Below are positions 9,054-16,171 of a stretch of DNA of 32,376 nucleotides, piece after piece; the first letter of the stretch is position 1; every line of letters begins with the position of its first letter. Location of the stretch: NCBI GenBank assembly GCA_022781985.1, contig JALESH010000003.1, positions 1 through 32,376 of the forward strand, given 5' to 3'. The notes beneath the pieces were generated by a model that was not told where the DNA came from, did no database searches, and saw only the letters and a program-made list of their open reading frames with translations. The position numbers and the translations under genes were made by a program. The DNA is from Lachnospiraceae bacterium (lineage in GTDB: Bacteria > Bacillota > Clostridia > Lachnospirales > Lachnospiraceae).

Positions 9054-9189
9054 GTACAGGAGCACCTCCTTATTAAATTTTCATTGTACCATTATCTATA
9101 GAATGCAGGAACCAAAAAACTTTAAGGGATATTTTTTGATTCGGGTGAAACATTCTACCAAGCGATTCTACAACAGTTCAATTTTAAAC

Positions 9190-9813
9190 TTAATCTGGTG
9201 TTATGTCAAGTGAAAGTGCTCTTCTAATTGTATCAGATGTAAATCCTTTTCGATATAAAAATGCTGAAAGCTTTTGTTTCTCCCTGATCTGCGCCGTATG
9301 AGGGTCATAATTTTTTTTCCTGAGCAGCTTCTTTGCCATAGCCAGTTCATCTGGCCCCTCTCCTTCCTCCTCCCTCTGTTCAAAGATTTCCTGTGTTATG
9401 TCCCTTTCAATTCCCTTATACAGAAGCTCCTGTTCTATCCGCCTCCTGCTTCTGTACTGCGCATAATATGATATATAGTCCTCTGCATACCTTCTGTCAT
9501 CTATGTATCCATAGGACTTTACATATTCTATTGCCTCCTCAATAAGACTGTCTGCATACTCTCCCTGACGGAGCTTGTCCCTCAGCTGCTTTTCCGTATA
9601 GGGTCTGGCCTTTAAAAGATTCATGCTCCGCAGCTTTGCCCGCCTGGGAAGCACCTCCTGCATGATCTCCGAGTATTCCCCTTCTCCTATCTCACTGCCT
9701 TCCGATATCCGGTATCGGCGCAGCTCGCCCTTGTACAGCACAAAGGCAAATTCATCATCGATAAATATCCTGACCTTTTTCTTGCCGGCTTCCTCAATCC
9801 CCGTTACTGTCAT
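9190..9813 (-). CDS. recX: Regulatory protein RecX
   Basis: 207-residue RecX-family protein that modulates RecA filament activity. Recognisable segments are [11 protein letters not shown] near the N-terminus and three helical repeats typical of Rec[35 protein letters not shown] with [13 protein letters not shown], and RKKNYDP to [15 protein letters not shown]. It overlaps the 3' end of recA by 20 nt in another frame, with no well-spaced ribosome site of its own (AGAGG directly abuts the ATG), so its translation is probably coupled to recA. This keeps RecX in a ratio to RecA. Confidence 0.93.
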   Translation of the reverse strand: MTVTGIEEAGKKKVRIFIDDEFAFVLYKGELRRYRISEGSEIGEGEYSEIMQEVLPRRAKLRSMNLLKARPYTEKQLRDKLRQGEYADSLIEEAIEYVKSYGYIDDRRYAEDYISYYAQYRSRRRIEQELLYKGIERDITQEIFEQREEEGEGPDELAMAKKLLRKKNYDPHTAQIREKQKLSAFLYRKGFTSDTIRRALSLDITPD

Positions 9814-10900
9814 CCTCTGTCTTAACCGCCTTCGTCTTCTTTTCCTCTTTCAGCTCTTTTGTACCTGCAGCTCCGGCTCCGGCTTCTGCCTGTCCGGCTC
9901 CCTCCTTATCAAGGCCGAAATGGGCACGGACCTTCACTTCGATCTCCCTGCATATTTCCGGATTATCCCTCAGGTACTGTTTTGCATTTTCGCGGCCCTG
10001 CCCGATTTTGTTCCCTTCATAGGCATACCAGGCTCCGCTTTTATTCACGATATTATTGCGGGCAGCCAGGTCCAGAATATCCCCCACCTGGGAGATCCCC
10101 TCTCCGAACATGATATCAAACTCTGCCTCCTTAAAAGGCGGCGCAATCTTGTTCTTCACTACCTTCACCCTGGTACGGTTTCCGAGAATCTCACCGCTCT
10201 GCTTCAGAGCCTCCACCCTTCTCACATCCAGACGCACAGAGGAATAGAATTTCAGGGCACGGCCTCCCGTAGTGGTCTCCGGACTTCCGAACATGACACC
10301 CACCTTCTCACGAAGCTGATTGATAAAAATAACGGTACAGTTGGACTTACTGATGATGGCTGTGAGTTTACGGAGTGCCTGGGACATCAGACGGGCCTGA
10401 AGCCCTACGTGGCTGTCTCCCATTTCACCCTCAATCTCCGCCTTGGGAACCAGGGCTGCCACAGAGTCCACAACCACAATATCCACTGCCCCGGACCGTA
10501 CCATGGTCTCAGTAATCTCCAGAGCCTGTTCTCCGTTATCCGGCTGGGATATGTACAGATTATCCACATCCACCCCTATATTCTTTGCATAGACCGGATC
10601 CAGTGCATGCTCTGCATCAATAAATCCTGCAATGCCGCCCATCTGCTGCACCTTTGCTATCATATGCAGAGTGACTGTGGTCTTACCGCTGGACTCCGGC
10701 CCATATATCTCCACAATCCTTCCTTTTGGAATCCCCCCCAGCCCCAAAGCGATATCCAGACTCAGGGAGCCGGTGGGAATCGTCTCCACATTCATCTGGG
10801 CATGGGGATCGCCCAGCTTCATCACAGCCCCTTTTCCAAACTGCTTCTCTATGTGTGCGAGCGCTGCTTCCAGTGCCTTCTGCTTTTCTTCTTTTTCCAT
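9794..10900 (-). CDS. recA: Recombinase RecA
   Basis: 368-residue RecA from ATG 10898-10900, beginning [31 protein letters not shown]. Walker A GPESSGKT is at about residues 67-74; the ATPase core continues with [43 protein letters not shown] and SVRLDVRR. The C-terminal tail is Ala/Glu/Lys rich. RecA forms the filament for homologous recombination and SOS signalling. An ATG 4 codons upstream (10910-10912) is only 1 nt from AAAGGAG, so the downstream ATG (13 nt) is preferred by homology. The order cinA-recA-recX is widely conserved in Firmicutes. I found no clear CGAACNNNNGTTCG SOS box in the 170 nt upstream; three 9-bp CCGGAATGN repeats lie there instead. Confidence 0.97.
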   Translation of the reverse strand: MEKEEKQKALEAALAHIEKQFGKGAVMKLGDPHAQMNVETIPTGSLSLDIALGLGGIPKGRIVEIYGPESSGKTTVTLHMIAKVQQMGGIAGFIDAEHALDPVYAKNIGVDVDNLYISQPDNGEQALEITETMVRSGAVDIVVVDSVAALVPKAEIEGEMGDSHVGLQARLMSQALRKLTAIISKSNCTVIFINQLREKVGVMFGSPETTTGGRALKFYSSVRLDVRRVEALKQSGEILGNRTRVKVVKNKIAPPFKEAEFDIMFGEGISQVGDILDLAARNNIVNKSGAWYAYEGNKIGQGRENAKQYLRDNPEICREIEVKVRAHFGLDKEGAGQAEAGAGAAGTKELKEEKKTKAVKTEDDSNGD

Positions 10901-10974
10901 CTTGATAACCATACTCCTTTCAAAATCAATCTTCTCCTTATCAATGCTTCTACGCTGAAATCATGGGCGAACTG

Positions 10975-11001
10975 CCGGAAATGCCGGAATGACCGGAATG
11001 G
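10975..11001. repeat. Three 9-bp direct repeats upstream of recA
   Basis: CCGGAAATG, CCGGAATGA and CCGGAATGG follow one another with a 9-bp period in the cinA-recA gap. The gap (10913-11086) has no gene and no clear terminator. The repeat may be an operator or a chance microsatellite. Confidence 0.55.
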
Positions 11002-11086
11002 AACTGACTAAATGAAAATACTACAGGTTCACGGATACTTTCACTCACTGTAACACAGCTTTCCTCCTGCGTCAAGCCGTTTATTG

Positions 11087-12346
11087 CTACCGCCCATGGC
11101 TGTCCAGGATACACTGACGTATCAGGATCAGGGCAGAGGATACTGCAGTTTCTCTTATTTTTTCCCTGTCACCCTGAAAATGGTATCTTTCTGTCCTCAC
11201 CCTGCCCCGGACACTGCAGGCAATATATACCAGTCCCACCGGCTTTTCTGCTGTGCCCCCGCCGGGGCCTGCGATTCCTGTCACCGCTGCCGCTACATCT
11301 GCTCCGGCAGCCGCTGCTGCCCCCAGAGCCATGGCCTCAGCTGTCTGCTCACTGACAGCCCCATATTCCTCCAGCAATCTTCCACTCACTCCCAGGATTT
11401 TTTCCTTCGCCTGGTCAGAGTAGGTAACATAGCCCGACTGAAATACCTCTGAAACCCCGGGGACATTGATCATTCTGGCTGAGAGCCTCCCGCCTGTACA
11501 GGATTCTGCGGTGCACAGCGTCAGTCCTCTCTCCCTAAGCAGCTCATACACAGCCCTTTCCAGGGTGACCCCCTCCTCTGTGGTATAGATACTTTCTCCA
11601 AACCGCCGATACAGCTCATCCAGCAAAGGGGAAATCAATTCCTTTGCCCTTTCCCGGCTCTCTGCCCTGGCTGTTATCCGCAGATGAACCTCGCAGCTCT
11701 TGGCATAGGGAGCTATGGTGGGATTGGTCTGGGCATCGATCATATCCCTGACCATGGCTTCTGCCTTACTTTCTCCTATCCCGCATATTTTCACCGTTCT
11801 GGAGTGAATGGTTCCCCCTACCCTGTCGGAAAGATAGGAGAAAATACTCTTCTGAAACATGGGAATCAGCTCTCCAGGCGGACCTGGAAGCAGGATAACA
11901 GTCTTTCCCTCTTCCTCTATAATAACTCCCGGAGCCGTACCGTTTTCGTTTTCTACTGCCACAGCCTTTTCAGGCAGCATGGCCTGTTTCCAGTTACTGT
12001 CCGGGATCCCGGCCTGTTTTTTTCTGAAATATTCCTCAATATGCTTTCTGGATGGCTCATGCATATAAAGCCTCCTGCCCATGACACCGGCCGCTGTTTC
12101 CTTTGTCAGATCATCTGCTGTTGGTCCCAGGCCCCCCGACAGGATCACCACATCGGAACGCTCCAGTGCCGTCTCAAGCGCCCTGCCAAGCCTCTCTTCA
12201 TTGTCCCCTACTACAGTCTGATAAAAGCAGGACAGTCCCAAAGCCGCACACTGCTCGGACAGCCAGGCCGCATTGGTATTCACAATATTGCCCAGCAGGA
12301 GCTCTGTTCCTACTGATATGATTTCCACTATCACAGCATGCTTCAT
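11087..12346 (-). CDS. cinA: CinA family protein (competence/damage-inducible protein A, NMN amidase domain)
   Basis: 419-residue two-domain protein. The N-terminal molybdopterin-binding-like (COG1058) domain shows GTELLLGNIVNTN, SGGLGPTADD (70-79) and LPGPPGE (153-159). The C-terminal nicotinamide-nucleotide amidase domain carries CTAESCTGG (278-286), ATYSD-like VTYSDQAKEKILGV and AVTGIAGPGGGT. Full-length CinA proteins recycle pyridine nucleotides (deamidation of NMN, ADP-ribose hydrolysis) in the cytoplasm. It lies 13 nt after pgsA and upstream of recA, the same order as in B. subtilis, and is likely part of the same transcript. The competence role implied by the name is not shown by the sequence. 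Confidence 0.94.
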   Translation of the reverse strand: MKHAVIVEIISVGTELLLGNIVNTNAAWLSEQCAALGLSCFYQTVVGDNEERLGRALETALERSDVVILSGGLGPTADDLTKETAAGVMGRRLYMHEPSRKHIEEYFRKKQAGIPDSNWKQAMLPEKAVAVENENGTAPGVIIEEEGKTVILLPGPPGELIPMFQKSIFSYLSDRVGGTIHSRTVKICGIGESKAEAMVRDMIDAQTNPTIAPYAKSCEVHLRITARAESRERAKELISPLLDELYRRFGESIYTTEEGVTLERAVYELLRERGLTLCTAESCTGGRLSARMINVPGVSEVFQSGYVTYSDQAKEKILGVSGRLLEEYGAVSEQTAEAMALGAAAAAGADVAAAVTGIAGPGGGTAEKPVGLVYIACSVRGRVRTERYHFQGDREKIRETAVSSALILIRQCILDSHGR

Positions 12347-12359
12347 AATATTTCCCCCA

Positions 12360-12896
12360 TTATTTTGTCTCCTTGATTATATCCTTGTTTTTCATCAGAT
12401 AGTCTGCCAGCGAAACCACTGTCAGTATCAGCGCCGCCCACATAACGATATCCGTCACCGGGGCCAAAGCCTGCAGATCACAGATCATGAGGCAGATCAT
12501 GAGCATATGGGAAACTGTTTTGAATTTTCCCCAGTAGCTGGCCGCAATCACTACACCATTGTCAGACGCGATCAGCCGGAAGCCGCTGATGATAAACTCC
12601 CTGGCTATGATGATGATGACAATCCAGGAAGGAATCCTTCCCATATCCACCAGACAGATCAGGGCCGAGCAGACCAGCAGCTTATCCGCCAGAGGATCCA
12701 TAAACTTGCCAAAATTAGTCACTAAATTATACTTTCTTGCAATCCTGCCATCCAGCATATCTGTCAGGCTGGCTGCCACAAACAGGGCAAGGGCTATCCA
12801 CTTATCCCACTTTCCGGTAAGCGGCACCAGCATGAACACTACAAAGAACGGAATCATGCACACTCTCAGAACTGTCAGTTTATTGGGCAAATTCAT
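12360..12896 (-). CDS. pgsA: CDP-diacylglycerol-glycerol-3-phosphate 3-phosphatidyltransferase
   Basis: 178-residue membrane enzyme making phosphatidylglycerol phosphate, the committed step for phosphatidylglycerol. The CDP-alcohol phosphotransferase motif D-xx-DG-xx-AR-x8-G-xxx-D-xxx-D is complete, from Asp46 (DMLDGRIAR) to Asp71 (GKFMDPLAD). Hydrophobic helices flank it. GTG-ATG start codons overlap the last codons of rimO; ATG 12894-12896 is chosen because AGGAG is 9 nt upstream. The overlap with rimO (17 nt) suggests translational coupling. Confidence 0.95.
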   Translation of the reverse strand: MNLPNKLTVLRVCMIPFFVVFMLVPLTGKWDKWIALALFVAASLTDMLDGRIARKYNLVTNFGKFMDPLADKLLVCSALICLVDMGRIPSWIVIIIIAREFIISGFRLIASDNGVVIAASYWGKFKTVSHMLMICLMICDLQALAPVTDIVMWAALILTVVSLADYLMKNKDIIKETK

Positions 12897-14229
12897 CACA
12901 CTTTTCTCCTATCAAATTTCCTATCAAATCATATTCCAGGGAACCGGTTATCTGAACCTTTACAAAGTCCCCGCTGATCAGCTGCCTGGCAGTATGGATA
13001 AAAAGATAACCATCCACATTGGGGGCATCCTTGTAGGTTCTGGCTACATAGGCATCCTCATCGGCCACCCTCCCCTCCACCATGGCATATAACTGTCTGC
13101 CTACCATCCTTTCTGCCGCTTCATAGGCAATCTCCTGTTGCAGCTCCATGATCTGTCCCCTTCTTTTCTCTTTCACAGTCTCCTCCAGCTGATCCGGCAT
13201 GGCAGCAGCCGGTGTATCCTCCTCCGGAGAGTAGGTAAAAACTCCCAGACGGTCAAATTCCATCTCATCCACAAATTCCATCACCTTATCATGGTCTTCC
13301 TCTGTCTCACCTGGAAATCCTGTGATCAGTGTGGTTCTCAGGCAGATGTCCGGTATGGCAGCCCTGAGCCTCTGCACTGTGGCCCGGATTTCACTGCTGT
13401 CAGTCCTTCTTCCCATCCGTTTCAGAACCCTGTCAGAGGCGTGCTGTATGGGTATATCCAGGTAATGGCATATTTTTTCTTCCTCCCGGATAGTCTGAAT
13501 CAGTTCATCTGTAATTTCCTCCGGATAGCAGTAGAGAAGCCGAATCCATTGAAGCCCTTCTATCCTGGCCAGTCTCCTCAGCAGCTCAGGCAGCTTCTTC
13601 TCCCCATAGATGTCGCTGCCGTAGAGGGTAGTCTCCTGGGCCACCAGAATCAGCTCCCTGACCCCCTGCCCTGCCAGCTTTTGGGCCTCTGCCTCCAGCT
13701 GCTCCATGGGTATACTCCTGTACCCTCCCCTCACCTTGGGAATAATGCAATAGGTACAGTGTTTGTCACAGCCCTCCGCGATTTTCAGATACGCATAATG
13801 GCCTCCCGTGGTAACCAGCCTCTTTCTGTCTCCTATGGGCCTGGCATCCAGGGACTCCATATAGCTCTCCCCCCTCCCTGCCAATGCTTCCTCTACAGCC
13901 TCCACGATGCTGTCGATTGCAGAGGTACCCAGTATGGCATCCACCTCCTCGATTTCCTTCTGTATCTCTTCTTTATAGCGCTGCGCCAGACAGCCTGTGA
14001 CAATCAGCGCCTTTACCTGACCGCTCTTTTTCAGCTCTGCCATTTCCAAAATGGTATTGATACTCTCTTCCTTGGCATCATTGATAAAGCAGCAGGTGTT
14101 GACCACAATGACCTCTGCTTCTGTCTCATCATCTGTAAAAGCATACCCTTTTTCTGCCAGCATGCCCAGCATCACTTCCGAATCCACCAGATTCTTGTCG
14201 CATCCCAGCGATACAAATAATATTTTCAT
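12880..14229 (-). CDS. rimO: Ribosomal protein uS12 methylthiotransferase RimO
   Basis: 449-residue radical-SAM methylthiotransferase that modifies a conserved aspartate of ribosomal protein S12. The N-terminal UPF0004 domain has Cys10, Cys46 and Cys80 for the auxiliary cluster. The radical-SAM CxxxCxxC motif is Cys154, Cys158, Cys161 (GCDKHCTYCIIPKVRGG), and a C-terminal TRAM domain covers roughly the last 65 residues. The start MKILFVSLGCDKNLVDSE matches the family; the frame is open from TTG 14277 but that leader lies in a hairpin region. The ribosome site is weak (GAGGA abutting the ATG, or GAAGGG 12 nt away). It follows rpoZ and overlaps pgsA. Confidence 0.95.
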   Translation of the reverse strand: MKILFVSLGCDKNLVDSEVMLGMLAEKGYAFTDDETEAEVIVVNTCCFINDAKEESINTILEMAELKKSGQVKALIVTGCLAQRYKEEIQKEIEEVDAILGTSAIDSIVEAVEEALAGRGESYMESLDARPIGDRKRLVTTGGHYAYLKIAEGCDKHCTYCIIPKVRGGYRSIPMEQLEAEAQKLAGQGVRELILVAQETTLYGSDIYGEKKLPELLRRLARIEGLQWIRLLYCYPEEITDELIQTIREEEKICHYLDIPIQHASDRVLKRMGRRTDSSEIRATVQRLRAAIPDICLRTTLITGFPGETEEDHDKVMEFVDEMEFDRLGVFTYSPEEDTPAAAMPDQLEETVKEKRRGQIMELQQEIAYEAAERMVGRQLYAMVEGRVADEDAYVARTYKDAPNVDGYLFIHTARQLISGDFVKVQITGSLEYDLIGNLIGEKCDEFAQ

Positions 14230-14264
14230 TTCCTCAACATACCCTTCGTACTCATATTCAAAAC

Positions 14265-14293
14265 AATATGCCCGCAATCCATACGGGCATATT
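14265..14293 (-). terminator. Hairpin between rpoZ and rimO (terminator or attenuator)
   Basis: Perfect 10-bp stem AATATGCCCG/CGGGCATATT with a 9-nt loop, 11 nt after the rpoZ stop. On the minus strand the stem is followed by TGTTTTG, an interrupted T tract, so partial termination or 3'-end protection is more likely than a full stop. Confidence 0.5.
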
Positions 14294-14303
14294 CTAAAAT
14301 TTA

Positions 14304-14684
14304 TTAAACTGTTTGGGACACAGCCTCATCTTCTTCTGCTTCTTCCTCCGGAAGCTCCTGATTTGTTTCCTCCGTCATATAGCTGACCGTCTCCTCCGCT
14401 TCTTCTGTTCCTTCTGCTTCCTCCGTGGTTTTCTTTTCTAATTCCTCCTGTACTTCCTCCTCACTCAGAATCCTGATCTTTCCCTGATTCAATTCCTCCA
14501 CCGCAACGGACAGGGGCTTCTTGCCTGCCGCATTTACCAGTGCCTCCTCTCCTCCAATAATCTGTCTCGCCCTCTTGGAGGTGGCCATCACAATGGAATA
14601 CCTGCTGTTGACCACCGGCGCTTCTCCCGGCTCAACCTCGCTGTTGACTACCTTCATTAGATCTGAATAAGATGGATGTAACAT
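14304..14684 (-). CDS. rpoZ: RNA polymerase omega subunit with acidic C-terminal tail
   Basis: 126 residues. The N-terminal 65 or so match RpoZ: MLHPSYSDLMK, then NSRYSIVMATSKRARQI with the omega signature, and KKPLSVAVEELNQGKI. Omega helps assemble and stabilise RNA polymerase by binding beta-prime. The remaining 55 or so residues (from SEEEVQEELEKK) are almost all Glu, Thr, Ala and form an acidic, probably disordered tail, which makes the protein longer than a bare omega (about 70-90 aa). An AAAGGAG site precedes the ATG. The expected neighbour gmk is not between this gene and remA. Confidence 0.92.
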   Translation of the reverse strand: MLHPSYSDLMKVVNSEVEPGEAPVVNSRYSIVMATSKRARQIIGGEEALVNAAGKKPLSVAVEELNQGKIRILSEEEVQEELEKKTTEEAEGTEEAEETVSYMTEETNQELPEEEAEEDEAVSQTV

Positions 14685-14770
14685 TTTTTTCTCCTTTCAC
14701 AGGCACCTTCAGTCCCTGTCCTATATTTTCGGTCAATATCTTTTATAAGCTCCTCACTGCCAAAATCCCT

Positions 14771-15031
14771 CTACGCTTCATCTGTATCCTGGCCTTCTGC
14801 CTGTGCTCTGCCTGCAATCGTCTCCGGCAGGAGAGCTGACAGCACCAACTGGCTGTTTTCCATTACCAATACTGCCTTCGTCTTTCTGCCCTGGGTGGCA
14901 TCAATAGCCATTCCCGACTCCTTAGCACTCTGCACCAGCCTCTTGACAGGTGCCGAATCAGGGCTTACGATAGCTACGATCTTCTCTGTATTTACAATGT
15001 TACCAAAACCTATATGAATCAATCCTGTCAT
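14771..15031 (-). CDS. remA: RemA/DUF370 family regulator
   Basis: 86-residue protein of the DUF370 (RemA, extracellular matrix regulator) family. GLIHIGFGNIVNTEKIVAIVSPDSAPVKR at the N-terminus and GRKTKAVLVMENSQLVLSALLPETI in the middle are the conserved family blocks. B. subtilis RemA is a ring-forming DNA-binding activator of matrix and osmoprotection operons that recognises repeated DNA sites. The gene lies 10 nt after yicC, a pairing seen across Firmicutes. The C-terminal dozen residues are variable and acidic. The regulon in this organism is unknown. Confidence 0.93.
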   Translation of the reverse strand: MTGLIHIGFGNIVNTEKIVAIVSPDSAPVKRLVQSAKESGMAIDATQGRKTKAVLVMENSQLVLSALLPETIAGRAQAEGQDTDEA

Positions 15032-15041
15032 ATGCCCTGCC

Positions 15042-15920
15042 TTACTCTATATTCTGTATCTGTTCCCTGACCTTCTCAATCTCTGTTTTCAGCTCAATGG
15101 CTCTGCCTGATATCTCCAGATCATTGGCCTTGGAAAGGATGGTATTGGCCTCCCGGTTCATCTCCTGGGCAATAAAATCCAGCTTCCTTCCGATGCTTCC
15201 CCCCGCTGCCAAAGCCTTCCTCATCGTCTCAATATGACTTCTTAGACGCACCAACTCCTCATCCACACAGGCCTTGTCAGCTAAAATAGCCACCTCCATC
15301 AGCAGCCTGCTCTCATCCACCTGTGCATCCTCCAGAAGCTCCTGCACCTTTTCCCTCAGCCTGGCCCTGTATTCCTCAATCAGCCCGAGAGAACGGGTCT
15401 CAATAAAATCCACATGCACAAGCATCTCCTCCAGCTTGGCCAGCAGATCAGCCCTCAGGTTCTCCCCTTCCCTGTTCCTGGTCTCCACAAATGCCTCTGC
15501 AGCTCCCTGCAATGCAAGGTATAATACCCTCCAGATCCCCTCCTGGTCAATCTCCTGTTCCTCCATGGAAAAAACCTCCGGATACCTGGACAGGGAGGAA
15601 AGCCGCACATCATTATCCAGCCCAAAGTCCTCTGCCATCTGCTTCAGATACTCCATATACCCGGCTGCGATATCCCTGTTGTATTTTATGCTGATACTGC
15701 TCTCCGTAAAATCCTCATAGGTAATGAAGATATCCACCTTTCCTCTCTGGACATAATTCCTCATCTCCGTCCGGATGGCCGATTCAAAAAAGCCAAGCTT
15801 CTTCGGCAGCTTGATATTGATATCAGAATACCTATGATTGACCGCCTTCATCTCTACCGTAACCTTGCGCTCTGCCTCCAACACCTCGTATCTGCCAAAG
15901 CCTGTCATGCTTCTTATCAT
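15042..15920 (-). CDS. YicC/YloC family endoribonuclease
   Basis: 292 residues from ATG 15918-15920, beginning MIRSMTGFGRYEV, the invariant YicC start. Other signatures are VEMKAVNHRYSDINIKLP, FITYED and the C-terminal GRKLDFIAQEMNREANTILSKAND. E. coli YicC is an endoribonuclease linked to small-RNA turnover. The frame is open up to 15968, but those residues do not match the family. AAGGAG lies 13 nt before the chosen ATG; an in-frame GTG 4 codons earlier is only 1 nt from it. It is the first gene of the yicC-remA-rpoZ-rimO-pgsA-cinA-recA-recX series and has a consensus promoter. Confidence 0.92.
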   Translation of the reverse strand: MIRSMTGFGRYEVLEAERKVTVEMKAVNHRYSDINIKLPKKLGFFESAIRTEMRNYVQRGKVDIFITYEDFTESSISIKYNRDIAAGYMEYLKQMAEDFGLDNDVRLSSLSRYPEVFSMEEQEIDQEGIWRVLYLALQGAAEAFVETRNREGENLRADLLAKLEEMLVHVDFIETRSLGLIEEYRARLREKVQELLEDAQVDESRLLMEVAILADKACVDEELVRLRSHIETMRKALAAGGSIGRKLDFIAQEMNREANTILSKANDLEISGRAIELKTEIEKVREQIQNIE

Positions 15921-15959
15921 CTTTCTATCCACGCTCCTTCCACAGTCCGGAGACTTTAC

Positions 15960-15996
15960 GTAACGCAACTATGCGTAACGCAACTATGTGTAACCC
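15960..15996. repeat. 15-bp tandem repeat in the yicC leader
   Basis: GTAACGCAACTATGC (15960-15974) and GTAACGCAACTATGT (15975-15989) are adjacent, followed by a partial third copy GTAACCC. The repeat lies between the yicC promoter and its start codon, inside the transcribed leader. Each unit contains TGCG and CGCA segments able to form small alternative hairpins. Confidence 0.8.
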
Positions 15997-16013
15997 AAAT
16001 CATTTTTCATATT

Positions 16014-16042
16014 ATTATAAAATATCAGACCATCTCCGTCAA
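16014..16042 (-). promoter_or_regulatory. Sigma-A promoter of yicC-remA-rpoZ series
   Basis: Minus strand TTGACG, 17 nt, TATAAT. The start would be near 16007, about 87 nt before the yicC ATG. Confidence 0.85.
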
Positions 16043-16074
16043 GGATATGATAGGGTAAAAATCCGATTCTGCCA

Positions 16075-16103
16075 TTGAAAAACAGAGGAAAATAATATAA
16101 AAT
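16075..16103 (+). promoter_or_regulatory. Sigma-A promoter of rqcH
   Basis: TTGAAA (16075-16080), 17 nt, TAAAAT (16098-16103), divergent from the yicC promoter with the two -35 elements 32 bp apart. Confidence 0.7.
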
Positions 16104-16171
16104 CTCTGTAGCTGTGTAACTGTCCAATCCCCTGACTGTTACCGCAAATCTTATCAAGCGAGGAAATGACT

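Noticed and set aside
9623-11011. 462-codon plus-strand frame opposite recA and recX
   Set aside because: Composition reflects the codon structure of recA on the other strand; recA and recX are certain.
10901-11086. LexA/SOS box upstream of recA
   Set aside because: No CGAACNNNNGTTCG-like dyad; only isolated GAAC or GTTCG half sites.
13138-14220. 360-codon plus-strand frame opposite rimO
   Set aside because: Shadow frame of rimO, His/Cys/Leu-rich without recognisable motifs.
15960-15996. CRISPR or replication iterons
   Set aside because: Only two full 15-bp units without spacers, located in a gene leader, with no cas or rep gene nearby.
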